Below are positions 25,895-34,454 of a stretch of DNA of 64,000 bases, in pieces. The position numbers were made by a program, and so were the translations under genes. The DNA lies in contig NZ_BQKC01000001.1 in NCBI RefSeq assembly GCF_022834715.1, forward strand, positions 156,001-220,000, given 5' to 3'. Below the pieces are notes generated by a model. It was not told the origin of the DNA. It worked only from the letters and a program-made list of their open reading frames with translations, and did not search any database. Source of the DNA: Granulimonas faecalis (GTDB lineage Bacteria > Actinomycetota > Coriobacteriia > Coriobacteriales > Atopobiaceae). The first letter of the stretch is position 1. Every line of letters begins with the position of its first letter.

Positions 25895-27774
25895 ACGCGA
25901 GACAGGGGGAGCTTCTTCGCAGGCTCTTGGATGCGGAGGGCCATCTCACGGCCGTGGAGCTCGCGGATGACCTGGGCTGCTCCGAGCGTACGATACGGTC
26001 GGACGTGGGGGTGCTGCGGGACGCGATGGCCCGCGAGGGGCTGCACACCACCGTGGACGCCAGGCGCGGTGCCGGCATCGGCCTCACCGTGGTCCCGGGA
26101 GAGCACGACTCGCTGCTGCGTCTTCTGGGTGAGAGCGACACGTCCATGCACCCACGCTTCGAGCGCCTGTGCCAGGAGATTCTGCTGATGGTGGCCACGC
26201 CGGGCCCCCATAGCTCCCGTAGCCTGGCCTCTGCCCTCTACCGCACGCCCACGCAGGTGCAGCGCGACCTTCACTGGTGGCGCGGGGTCTTGGGAAAGAG
26301 GCACCTTGCGTCGGTCAAGGGGCGTTCCGTGGACGTGGAAGGCGACGAATGGGCCCTTCGCGGCTTTGTCATGTCGCTTCTCTTCGCCCTGGCGCCTCCG
26401 GCCGTGCGCTCCCACATCCTGCCCATGCTCACCGACGGGCTCTCGGCGGAGGACCTTGCTGCCATCGAGGAGTGCGAGGAGGACCTCCAGGATGTCCTGG
26501 GTTTTGAGTTTTCCGGCAACGCCGCTTGGCAGCTCTCGGTGTACCTGGTCCTCATGCTGGTGCGCATTCGCCTGGGCCACGTCATCGAGTCGTGGCCGCA
26601 CGGCCAGGAGCCCCACGGGGTCCTGCGAAAGCTCGGTGCCAAGCTGGAGAGGCGCTGCGCCGTTGCCGTGAGCGACGCCGAGCTGGCGCTGCTCTGGGAC
26701 ATGGCGCGGTGCTGCACGTGGCAGTGGAGCCTTGCCGCCCTGGATGCGGCCGAGCCCAGCGAGCGTGCGCGCACCATCGTGGGCGCCATGGACCGGGCCC
26801 TGGCCGCCGCCTTTGGCGAGCCCCTGTCCCCTGCCCTGATCAAGCCCCTGGCCATCCTCGTCGAGAGCAGCCTCGTGCGCCGCGCCTGCGGGCTCTCGGC
26901 GCTCAACCCCAACGAGTGCTCGGTCAAATACGACGCCATGGATGCGGCTGCGGCCGTCTCGTCGGTGCTCTGCTCGGTGCCCGAGTTTGTGGACGCCGAC
27001 CTCTACGGGTCGGACTATGGACGCCTCTTGCTGGCGCTGCTCGACTACATCGAGTCGACGGGGTCGCTGCGCTCGTTGCGCGTGGGCCTTGTGGTCAACT
27101 CGGGTATCGACCTGGCCATCTGGGGGGCGGCCCGCATCGAGCGCCTGTCGCCACGCCTCAAGGTGGTCGACGTGCTCAACGGGCAGAGGGTCGAGGCTGC
27201 GGGTGGCCTCGCTGCCGCCGACCTGGAGCGGTTCGACTTCCTCGTCTCCTTTGAGCCGCTGTCGGTAGACTATCCCAGCATCACGGTGTCACCGGCGGTC
27301 TCCCGCGCCGACGTCGACGCCATAATCGACTCCATCCCCCTTTGGCGTCGCGGCCGCACGCCCATACCCTGGGCCCGAAAAACGCTGCCTGCATTGGCTG
27401 ACGCCCATGGGCTCGTGGGGGCGCTCTATGAGGACCTCTGCGCCGAGGGGCTCCTTGCCATGGGGGAGGAGCGGTTCCGCTGGCTCTTGCGGGAACTCTC
27501 GTGCGTCAAGGGGCGCACGCTGGTGTGGTGCTGGTGCGGCCCCGACGTAAAGGCTGCCGGCATTCGCATCTATACGGTGTCCGGTGCCCCCCAGGGGGCG
27601 GTGCAGTGGCCGTCCGTGGCGGTGCTGGTGCTCCCGATCTCCGAGCGTGGTCAGCTCGCGGTGCAGACCCGTTGGTTCAAGCAGCTCGTGGCTGAGTTCG
27701 CCGACCTGGGGACCCCGGCAGACGACGAGTTCCTCTCCACGCTCACCCGCCAAGAGGGGGCGGTCTGGGCGTAG
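25891..27774 (+). CDS. HTH transcriptional regulator with PRD-like regions (BglG/Mga type)
   Basis: Multi-domain regulator of 627 residues. The N-terminus is a DeoR/Mga-type helix-turn-helix (ELLRRLLDAEGHLTAVEL, then DLGCSERTIRSDV). A second HTH-like stretch is at about 105-150 (SSRSLASALYRTPTQVQRDL). Two helical PRD-like regions follow, then a part near residue 390-445 resembling a PTS EIIB-like fold (SLRVGLVVNSGIDLAIWG). The C-terminal EIIA-like part is not clear. The GTG start is fixed by a four-base overlap with xth. It could sense PTS phosphorylation. No obvious target operon is adjacent; the nearest is the rightward MFS/amidohydrolase group. Confidence 0.75.
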   Translation: MNARQGELLRRLLDAEGHLTAVELADDLGCSERTIRSDVGVLRDAMAREGLHTTVDARRGAGIGLTVVPGEHDSLLRLLGESDTSMHPRFERLCQEILLMVATPGPHSSRSLASALYRTPTQVQRDLHWWRGVLGKRHLASVKGRSVDVEGDEWALRGFVMSLLFALAPPAVRSHILPMLTDGLSAEDLAAIEECEEDLQDVLGFEFSGNAAWQLSVYLVLMLVRIRLGHVIESWPHGQEPHGVLRKLGAKLERRCAVAVSDAELALLWDMARCCTWQWSLAALDAAEPSERARTIVGAMDRALAAAFGEPLSPALIKPLAILVESSLVRRACGLSALNPNECSVKYDAMDAAAAVSSVLCSVPEFVDADLYGSDYGRLLLALLDYIESTGSLRSLRVGLVVNSGIDLAIWGAARIERLSPRLKVVDVLNGQRVEAAGGLAAADLERFDFLVSFEPLSVDYPSITVSPAVSRADVDAIIDSIPLWRRGRTPIPWARKTLPALADAHGLVGALYEDLCAEGLLAMGEERFRWLLRELSCVKGRTLVWCWCGPDVKAAGIRIYTVSGAPQGAVQWPSVAVLVLPISERGQLAVQTRWFKQLVAEFADLGTPADDEFLSTLTRQEGAVWA

Positions 27775-27798
27775 GCGCCAAGGCGGGTCGATACGCAA

Positions 27799-27833
27799 CA
27801 AGGGCCCCTTTCGCGCGGCGAAAGGGGCCCTTG
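27799..27833. terminator. Bidirectional terminator between the PRD regulator and the membrane protein
   Basis: Perfect 16-bp stem (27799-27814 with 27818-27833) with a GCG loop; arms contain AAGGGCCCCTTTCGC. It lies between convergent genes. Confidence 0.85.
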
Positions 27834-27869
27834 TGCGGGCGCGTGCCCAATGGTTGGACGCGGTGTTGG

Positions 27870-28373
27870 CTAGGCGCGGTGGCGCTGGCAGAAGGACAGA
27901 GTGAGGTAGCCGGACAGGGCGCCGCCGGCGGCGCAGAGCATGCCCTTGAGCAGGGTCATGGCGCCCAGGCCCAGAGGCCCGGTGGCCTGCATCGCCAGGG
28001 TGCAGGTGCCGGTCATGGCGACGGCGCAGATCAGGGCCACCAGGAGCATGGAGGCTCCGTATGCGCGGGGCATGGGGCAGCAGAGCAGCCCGTCGCCCTC
28101 GGCGGCCGTGAACGTTCCGTGGGCCCGATCCATCTTGGTGAGCGGCACCACGCAGGCAAAGAGCAGGGGTCCCAGAAGCAGGCCAGTGAAGGCCAGGTCG
28201 TGGGCGGCGTCGGCCGGGGTGAAGATGGCGCCGGGGGCTGAGTGGTGCAAGAGGTAAAAGATGACGGCGTTGATTATGCCGTTGATGACGCCGTAGCCGA
28301 TGAGGCACTTATGGCGCATATAGGCGACAAAGGGTTTGGGCTGATGGGCGCTGTGCTCGGCGACTGATTCCAT
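27870..28373 (-). CDS. Small multi-pass membrane protein of unknown function
   Basis: A 167-residue protein with about four hydrophobic segments (GYGVINGIINAVIFYLL, FTGLLLGPLLFACVV, SMLLVALICAVAMTG, and GMLCAAGGALSGYLTL). The N-terminal 25 residues are polar. GGGAGGA precedes ATG 28373. No family is recognised. It is divergent from the MFS transporter, and the gap holds a perfect palindrome, so it could be linked to that module. Confidence 0.7.
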   Translation of the reverse strand: MESVAEHSAHQPKPFVAYMRHKCLIGYGVINGIINAVIFYLLHHSAPGAIFTPADAAHDLAFTGLLLGPLLFACVVPLTKMDRAHGTFTAAEGDGLLCCPMPRAYGASMLLVALICAVAMTGTCTLAMQATGPLGLGAMTLLKGMLCAAGGALSGYLTLSFCQRHRA

Positions 28374-28481
28374 GGTTTCTCGATCCTCCCGTGAGAGCCT
28401 GCATGTAATGCATATTCTGATGATATGGGCGCGTCCCTTGACGAGGGCAAGTATAGAAAGCGATGGGGCGTAGCAGGCCTT

Positions 28482-28511
28482 CAACCGTTTCCGGAGCTCC
28501 GGAAACGGTTG
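28482..28511. repeat. Perfect 30-bp palindrome in a divergent intergenic region
   Basis: CAACCGTTTCCGGAG (28482-28496) is the exact reverse complement of 28497-28511. It lies 103 bases before the MFS start, in the promoter area of two divergent genes. Its arms resemble the AACCGGTTCC palindromes at 14701 and 16620. It could be an operator or a hairpin in the leader. Confidence 0.6.
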
Positions 28512-28613
28512 CGGCGCGGCTATGTCTGACCGCTTCCTATGATGGGTGCCGTACTCAAGCCCCGACGGAGACGCCCTATGACGCCCCGCCAGACCACTTC
28601 CGAAGGAGGAAGG

Positions 28614-30296
28614 ATGGCATCTATCAAAACCGCATCCAAGGCCGAGGGAGGCGCCGAGAAGTTCCTGGTGGCGCCGATCATCGTGCTGATCTTGGCCCAG
28701 ATGGGCACCTCCGGTGACAACGGGGCCCTGGGCCTCGCCAACCAGCAGCTGGTGGACGTGCTGGGGGCCACCACCCCCGACATCCAGCTTGCCAACATGG
28801 TCTACTCCCTCATGGCTGGCGCGTTCATGGTGGCCGGCGGCCTGGTGGGCACCATCATCGGCTTCCGCAAGAGCTTCCGTATCGGCGTGGCCATGTGCGC
28901 GGCGGGCGAGCTCGTCATGGCCCTGGCCCCGTCGATGGCCGTGTTCATCTGGGGCGGCCGTGTGCTCGTGGGCTTTGGCGCGAGCTTCATGATCCCCGCG
29001 GTGCTGGGCCTCGTTCCCTTCATCTACCACGGAAAGAACCGTCTCGTCGCCTTTGGCTGCATCGGCGCGGCATCGGGCCTCTCTGCCTTCCTGCCCTTGG
29101 GCCTGGGCATCGTCATGGAGGCCTCCGGCTTCCGTGTGACCTTCGGCGTTGTGGCGGCCTACTTTGCCGTGGTGCTCATGGCCTCGCTGGCCCTGCCCTC
29201 CTTTGAGAAGCCCGAGGGCAAGCTGCATTTCGACTGGCTCGGCTGCGGCATCGCCTCTGCTGGTCTGTTCCTGATCCTCGTGGGCCTGTCGCGCATCTCT
29301 GCCTGGGGTCTCGTCGCTCCCTTTGCCGACGCCCCCTTCACGGTCTTCGGTATTTCCCCGGCGCTGCCCATGGTGTGCGTCGGCCTGGTGCTCCTTGCCA
29401 TCCTGGTCCCTGTGGAGAAGCGCATCGAGGACAAGTACGGCATCGCTTTGATCCCCCACTCCTTCCTCGCGACCCCGCAGGTCCGTGCCGGCCTCGTAGC
29501 CAACGCCGTCACCTTCTTCTTCATGGGCATTCAGGCCATCCTGCTCTCGCCCTACCTGCAGCTCGTTGCCGGCTGGTCGCCGGTGCTCATGGGCGTCATG
29601 GCCCTCGCTGTGGGCATCCCCACGTTCCTGTTCGCCTTGGGCGTGCCCAAGCTGCTGCCCAACGCCAATCCCCGCACCATCATCCAGGCCGGCTATGGCG
29701 TCATGGCCTTCTCCTTTGTGCCCATGGGTCTCGCCCTGCACGGCTCCGAGGCAGGTCCCCTCATGTGGGTGGGCCTGGTCATTGCCGGTGCCGGCGCCGG
29801 TCTGGTGAGCGCCGAGGCCTCCAGCATCGTGGCCCTGGCCGTCAACGAGCGCGACGCTGCCCAGTCCGGCGGCATCCAGGCCACCATGCGCAACGTGGGC
29901 CAGGCCATCGGCGTGGCCGCCATCGGTGCCGTGCTCCTCTTTGGCATCACCGCCAACATCAACACGGCCATGGAGCAGAACTCCGCCGTCACCCCCGCTG
30001 TGCGCGAGGCCGTGGCAGAGCGCAACATCACCCTCATGGGCGACGCCCAGTTCGAGCAGACCATCGCCGACATTCCCATGGACGACACCTGCCGCGAGGC
30101 TCTGGTCTCCATCAACTCCGACGCCCGCGTCGAGTCCACCCGAACCTCGTTCACGGTCTCGGCGGTCCTCGTTCTCCTGGGGCTTGTCAGCACCCGCTGG
30201 ATCACCATCTTCAGGAAGCAGGAAGAGCCCGTCTCCGACGTGGTGGCCGGCGAGCAGGCCCTCGAGCTCACCCAGCTTGCCGAGGACGTTGCCTAA
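28614..30296 (+). CDS. MFS transporter, DHA2-like 14-helix type
   Basis: Proton-coupled permease of 560 residues, a size typical of 14-helix MFS exporters. Sequence blocks such as GALGLANQQLVDVLGA, LVGTIIGFRKSFRIG and GGRVLVGFGASFMIPAVLG match the DHA2 pattern. A periplasmic-type loop with EQTIADIPMDDTCREAL lies near the C-terminus. AAGGAGGAAGG directly precedes ATG 28614. A YtcJ-type amidohydrolase follows after 61 bases, so this carrier may import its substrate or export its product. Confidence 0.88.
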   Translation: MASIKTASKAEGGAEKFLVAPIIVLILAQMGTSGDNGALGLANQQLVDVLGATTPDIQLANMVYSLMAGAFMVAGGLVGTIIGFRKSFRIGVAMCAAGELVMALAPSMAVFIWGGRVLVGFGASFMIPAVLGLVPFIYHGKNRLVAFGCIGAASGLSAFLPLGLGIVMEASGFRVTFGVVAAYFAVVLMASLALPSFEKPEGKLHFDWLGCGIASAGLFLILVGLSRISAWGLVAPFADAPFTVFGISPALPMVCVGLVLLAILVPVEKRIEDKYGIALIPHSFLATPQVRAGLVANAVTFFFMGIQAILLSPYLQLVAGWSPVLMGVMALAVGIPTFLFALGVPKLLPNANPRTIIQAGYGVMAFSFVPMGLALHGSEAGPLMWVGLVIAGAGAGLVSAEASSIVALAVNERDAAQSGGIQATMRNVGQAIGVAAIGAVLLFGITANINTAMEQNSAVTPAVREAVAERNITLMGDAQFEQTIADIPMDDTCREALVSINSDARVESTRTSFTVSAVLVLLGLVSTRWITIFRKQEEPVSDVVAGEQALELTQLAEDVA

Positions 30297-30357
30297 CCCT
30301 TCGCTGTGCGGGGCGGCGGGAACGACCCGCCGCCCCTTCTTAAGAAAGGAGTGCGCC

Positions 30358-31983
30358 ATGAAGCGCCTCTTTACCAACGCCACTTTTGTGACCATGCGCG
30401 ACGCCCGGGAGCGGGCCGAGGCCCTGCTGGTGGATGACGACGGCACCATCGCCTACGTGGGCGACCTCGGCGAGGCCCGCTCCCTTGCCCAGGGCGCCCC
30501 CGAGACCGACCTGCACGGCGCCTGCGTGCTGCCGGGCTTCATCGATCCCCACAGCCACTTCACCGGGGCGCTGCAGTACCTACTCTATGCCGACCTCTCG
30601 CAGTGCACGTCCTTCGCCCAGATCGAGGCCGTCCTGAAGGAGTTCGCCGCCTCCCGCCCCGTCGGCGAGGACGGCGTCATCATGGCCATCGGCTACGACC
30701 AGAACAACCTGGAAGAGGGCCAGCACCCCACTCGCGAGCTTCTGGATTCCGTCTCCACCGAGGTGCCCATTCTCATCACCCACGTGTCCAACCATATGGG
30801 CGTGGCCAACTCCCGCCTGCTGGAGCTTGCCGGTCTGGACGCCCGGACGCCTGACCCCGAGGGCGGCCGCTACGGCCGTGACGACAACGGCGAGCTGACG
30901 GGTTATGCCGAGGAGCCCGCCGCCATGAACGGCCTCTACGCCGTCACGACGCCCCGCATGAACTTAGACTTCTTCTCCATGGCCAACGACATGCAAGACG
31001 TCTACCTGGAGAACGGTGTCACCACGTGTCAGGACGGCGCCACGGGCCCCGACATGGCCAACGTGCTCTGCGCCCTGGCCGAGCGCGGCCTTCTCAAGAT
31101 GGACGTCGTGGGCTATCCCATGGCGGGGAGCGATCCCTTGGCCACCCTGGAGGCCCATCCCGACTATGACGGGTCCAACTATCGGGGGCATTTCCGCCTA
31201 GGAGGCCTCAAGATGTTCCTCGACGGGTCGCCGCAGGGCCTTACGGCGTGGATGAGCGAACCCTACGTGGAGGGTCCCGAGGGCGAGCGCGACTGGTGCG
31301 CCTACGGCACTATGAGCGACGAGGATGCCCTGGCCTTTGCCAAGGCGGCCGTGGACACCAACCACCAGCTGCTCTGCCACACCAACGGCGACGCCGCCGC
31401 CGACCAGCTCCTGCGCGTTTACGCCCAGGCCCAGGCACAAAGCGCCAACCCCGACGCCAAGGCGCTCCGCCCGGTGATGATCCACTGCCAGACCGTTCGC
31501 AAGGACCAGCTCGAGACCATGGCCGAGCTATCGATGGTCCCCTCCATCTTCGCTTCCCACGTGTGGTACTGGGGCGACGCCCATGTGAAGAACTTCGGCC
31601 CCGTTCGCGGCGGTCGGGTGAGCCCTTGCGGCGACGCCGTGGACTGCGGCCTGCCGTTCACGCTCCATACCGATACCCCGGTGCTGCGCCCCAACCTCCT
31701 CGAGGGGGTGTGGTGCGCCGTGCGCCGCGTCACCAAGGGTGGCCGCCAGCTCGACGCCGAGCAGGCCGTGAGCGTCTTTGACGCGCTGCGCGCCATCACC
31801 TACAACGGCGCCTACCAGTACGGCGAGGAGAGCTCCAAGGGGACCCTGGAGGCGGGCAAGCTGGCCGACCTCGCCGTGCTCGACGCCAACCCCCTGGAAG
31901 TGGACCCCGATGAGATCCGCTCCATCAAGGTGCTCGCCACCGTCAAGGAGGGCGAGAACGTCTGGGAGCGCAAGGCCTGCTAG
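30358..31983 (+). CDS. YtcJ-type amidohydrolase (1)
   Basis: Metal-dependent hydrolase of the amidohydrolase superfamily, 541 residues. The HxH metal site is in LPGFIDPHSHFTG. Later metal-ligand histidines are in QLLCHTNGDAAADQ and PVMIHCQTV, and the catalytic Asp in LPFTLHTDTPV. The C-terminal beta domain ends GKLADLAVLDANPLEV. AAGGAG precedes ATG 30358. The natural substrate of YtcJ proteins is generally unknown (N-formyl or amide compounds are possibilities). A second member is at 47894, also beside a transporter set. Confidence 0.9.
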   Translation: MKRLFTNATFVTMRDARERAEALLVDDDGTIAYVGDLGEARSLAQGAPETDLHGACVLPGFIDPHSHFTGALQYLLYADLSQCTSFAQIEAVLKEFAASRPVGEDGVIMAIGYDQNNLEEGQHPTRELLDSVSTEVPILITHVSNHMGVANSRLLELAGLDARTPDPEGGRYGRDDNGELTGYAEEPAAMNGLYAVTTPRMNLDFFSMANDMQDVYLENGVTTCQDGATGPDMANVLCALAERGLLKMDVVGYPMAGSDPLATLEAHPDYDGSNYRGHFRLGGLKMFLDGSPQGLTAWMSEPYVEGPEGERDWCAYGTMSDEDALAFAKAAVDTNHQLLCHTNGDAAADQLLRVYAQAQAQSANPDAKALRPVMIHCQTVRKDQLETMAELSMVPSIFASHVWYWGDAHVKNFGPVRGGRVSPCGDAVDCGLPFTLHTDTPVLRPNLLEGVWCAVRRVTKGGRQLDAEQAVSVFDALRAITYNGAYQYGEESSKGTLEAGKLADLAVLDANPLEVDPDEIRSIKVLATVKEGENVWERKAC

Positions 31984-32010
31984 TGGGTTTGGGCCACGGC
32001 CGATATGCAG

Positions 32011-32049
32011 GGGGCTGGAGACGCCGTGTCTCCGGCCCCTCTTCTTTTT
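32011..32049 (+). terminator. Rho-independent terminator after the amidohydrolase
   Basis: GGGGCTGGAGAC (32011-32022) pairs with GTCTCCGGCCCC (32028-32039), one wobble, followed by TCTTCTTTTT. Confidence 0.9.
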
Positions 32050-32058
32050 GCGGCTCTC

Positions 32059-32952
32059 CTACAGCCCGCAGAACGCCAGCACGCGCTCGAGCTCCCGTGC
32101 GGCCTGGATGTAGCCGGCGTCCCACGACGCCTCCAGCCGCGCCTTGTCGAGGCACGCGTTGTCCACCGGCATGGTGTCGGGCCGGATCACGAGGGCCTGG
32201 CCCCGGCGCTCCATGTCCTCGAGCTCGGCCATGGCGTCGTTGTAGGCCTGCGCCCTGGCCACGAGCGCCTCGGCCACCCGCGGGTAGCGAGCCAGCGCCC
32301 GGCGGGCCAGGAGCCGCTGGGCCGTGCCGAGGGTCTCCTTGCGGTAGCCACGCGGCCGTGTGGCCACCACCACGAGCCGCTCGTAGCCGTCGGCCAGGGC
32401 CATGCCGTGGGGCAGCCCGCCGCGGTCTCCCAGGCCGCCGTCGAACCAGAGCTCGCCCTCGATCTCGACGGGGTTCATGAGGAGGGGCATGGTAGAGCTG
32501 GCCCGGGCGTGGCGGGCGAGGTCCACGGGGTCGGCGTAGTCGGCCTTGTGCCACGTGCGGGTGCGTCCGGTGTCGGCCGAGAAGGCCTGCATGGCGGCCT
32601 CGGCGGGGTTCTCGCAGAAGGCGCCCCAGCGCACGGGCACCTCGCCCGACTCCACGCACCCCTCGTAGAGGTAGTCGGAGTTGAAGTAGCCCTCGCCGTG
32701 CAGGAAGTGGCCGATGCCGCCGAAGCGCGGGTCGTCGGCGTACTCCACGAACTGCAGCCGTGAGCGGTGGGCGTCGCGGGCCACGTGGTTCACCGTGAGC
32801 GACGAGCCGGCCGAGACGCCGCACACGTAGGGGAAGTCGAGGCCCAGGTCCTCGAGGGCCTGGGAGAAGGCCGCGGTGTAGGAGGCCCGCATGCCGCCGC
32901 CCTCGAAGCACAGTGCGACGTCGTTCACGCGGGTCACGGGGTTGTTCGCCAT
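32059..32952 (-). CDS. Patatin-like phospholipase family protein
   Basis: Probable lipid acyl hydrolase with a Ser-Asp dyad, 297 residues. The oxyanion loop is FEGGGMRASYTAAF, the nucleophile elbow GVSAGSS, and the Asp site FDGGLGDRGG. The C-terminal half is typical of bacterial YjjU-like patatins (VVVATRPRGYRKE). ATG 32952 is taken as start although its ribosome site is weak. An upstream ATG at 32997 overlaps a TACAAT -10-like box and is less likely. It is divergent from the sirtuin gene. Confidence 0.88.
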   Translation of the reverse strand: MANNPVTRVNDVALCFEGGGMRASYTAAFSQALEDLGLDFPYVCGVSAGSSLTVNHVARDAHRSRLQFVEYADDPRFGGIGHFLHGEGYFNSDYLYEGCVESGEVPVRWGAFCENPAEAAMQAFSADTGRTRTWHKADYADPVDLARHARASSTMPLLMNPVEIEGELWFDGGLGDRGGLPHGMALADGYERLVVVATRPRGYRKETLGTAQRLLARRALARYPRVAEALVARAQAYNDAMAELEDMERRGQALVIRPDTMPVDNACLDKARLEASWDAGYIQAARELERVLAFCGL

Positions 32953-33023
32953 GGGGTCGCTCGCTCTCGGGTCGTGTCGGGTGCTAGCATCGGGCATTGT
33001 ATCCCGCGCGAGAAAGGCCGGAC

Positions 33024-33758
33024 ATGGAGCGCGTAACTCATGTGGACAGGGCCCGCGAGGTCCTGAGGGAGGCCGTGGAGCAGAGCGACGACCTCGTGTT
33101 CTTCGGCGGTGCCGGCGTCTCCACGGCCAGCGGCATCCCCGACTTCCGCTCCGAGGACGGCCTCTACCGCCAGCAGTTCGCCTACCCGCCCGAGACCATG
33201 CTCTCCCACAGCTTCTACGAGGCGCACCCGACCGAGTTCTTCGACTTCTACCGCAAGAAGATGGTGGCCCTGGGGGCGAGGCCCAACCGCGCCCACCGCA
33301 AGCTGGCCGAGCTCGAAGGGTCGGGCCCCCTCACGGCGGTGCTCACCCAGAACATCGACGGCCTGCACCAGATGGCCGGCAGTCGCAACGTGCTCGAGCT
33401 CCACGGCTCGGTGCACCGCAACGTCTGCCAGGGCTGCGGCCGCGTGTACCCGGCCGAGTGGGTCATGGCCACCGAGGGCGTGCCCGTGTGCGAGGAGTGC
33501 GGCGGCCCCGTGAAGCCCGACGTGGTGCTCTACGAGGAGCCCTTGGACCGGCGCGTGCTCGACGCCGCCGCCGATGCAGTCGCCCGGTGCGACACGCTGG
33601 TGGTGGGCGGGACGTCGCTCGTGGTGTGGCCCGTGGCCGGACTCGTGGACCTCTTCTCGGGGCGCCGCCTCGTCATCGTGAACAAGGGGGCCACGGCCAT
33701 GGACGGCCGCGCCGACGCCGTCCTGGACGTGGACATCGCCCGGGCCTTCGACTTCTGA
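33024..33758 (+). CDS. NAD-dependent protein deacylase, Sir2 family
   Basis: Sirtuin of 244 residues that removes acyl groups from lysines using NAD. It has GAGVSTASGIPDFRS, TQNIDGLHQMAG and the catalytic His in ELHGSVHRN. The zinc site is formed by two CxxC pairs (CQGC and CEEC). VVGGTSLVVWPVAGL and the C-terminal VNKGATAMD complete the NAD fold. AGAAAGG lies at 33011-33017. The start of the gene is only 71 bases from the divergent patatin gene, so they share a promoter region. Confidence 0.95.
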   Translation: MERVTHVDRAREVLREAVEQSDDLVFFGGAGVSTASGIPDFRSEDGLYRQQFAYPPETMLSHSFYEAHPTEFFDFYRKKMVALGARPNRAHRKLAELEGSGPLTAVLTQNIDGLHQMAGSRNVLELHGSVHRNVCQGCGRVYPAEWVMATEGVPVCEECGGPVKPDVVLYEEPLDRRVLDAAADAVARCDTLVVGGTSLVVWPVAGLVDLFSGRRLVIVNKGATAMDGRADAVLDVDIARAFDF

Positions 33759-33851
33759 GGGTCTTCCTGCGGTGTCGTGCCGGCGGAGGGCGCATCCCTC
33801 CCATAACGGTACAATCAACTAAGTCTTGCAACCGGACCCGGAGGGGCACCC

Positions 33852-34445
33852 ATGGCGTCTGAGCACCATATGGACCGCGCAAAGATCGAGCGGGGCGTGC
33901 GCCTCATGCTCGAGGGCATGGGGGAGGACCCCGACCGCGAGGGTCTCGTGGATACGCCCGCCCGCGTCGCCCGCGCCATGGAGGAGGTCTGTGGCGGGGC
34001 CGCCGTGGACGTCGACGGGCTCTTCTCGGTGACCTTCGACGCCGGCTGCCACGACATCGTCGTGGTGCGCGACATCCCGTTCTACTCCCTGTGCGAGCAC
34101 CACCTGCTGCCGTTCTTCGGCCGGGCCCACATCGCCTACATCCCCGGCCCCGACGGCCGCGTGTGCGGCATCTCCAAGCTCGCCCGCGTGGTGGACGCCT
34201 ATGCGCGGCGTCCACAGCTGCAGGAGCGGCTCTGCGCCCAGGTGGCCGATGCCGTGGTGGGACACCTCGACCCCATGGGCGTGGTGGTGGTCATGGAGGC
34301 CGAGCACCTCTGCATGACCATGCGCGGCGTGCGCAAGCCCGGTGCCATGACCAGCACGTCTGCGGTGCGCGGGGGCTTTGCTGCCAGCTCCACCACCCGT
34401 GCCGAGGCCATGAGCCTCATCTTTGACGGAACCCACGTTCGGTAG
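33852..34445 (+). CDS. folE: GTP cyclohydrolase I
   Basis: First enzyme of tetrahydrofolate synthesis, converting GTP to dihydroneopterin triphosphate. The 197-residue length is normal. Zinc ligands are in [12 protein letters not shown] and [24 protein letters not shown] is close to ATG 33852, and a TACAAT -10-like box lies at 33810-33815. The folP-folK fusion gene follows after nine bases, so the two form a folate operon. Confidence 0.97.
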   Translation: MASEHHMDRAKIERGVRLMLEGMGEDPDREGLVDTPARVARAMEEVCGGAAVDVDGLFSVTFDAGCHDIVVVRDIPFYSLCEHHLLPFFGRAHIAYIPGPDGRVCGISKLARVVDAYARRPQLQERLCAQVADAVVGHLDPMGVVVVMEAEHLCMTMRGVRKPGAMTSTSAVRGGFAASSTTRAEAMSLIFDGTHVR

Positions 34446-34454
34446 GAGGCCCTT

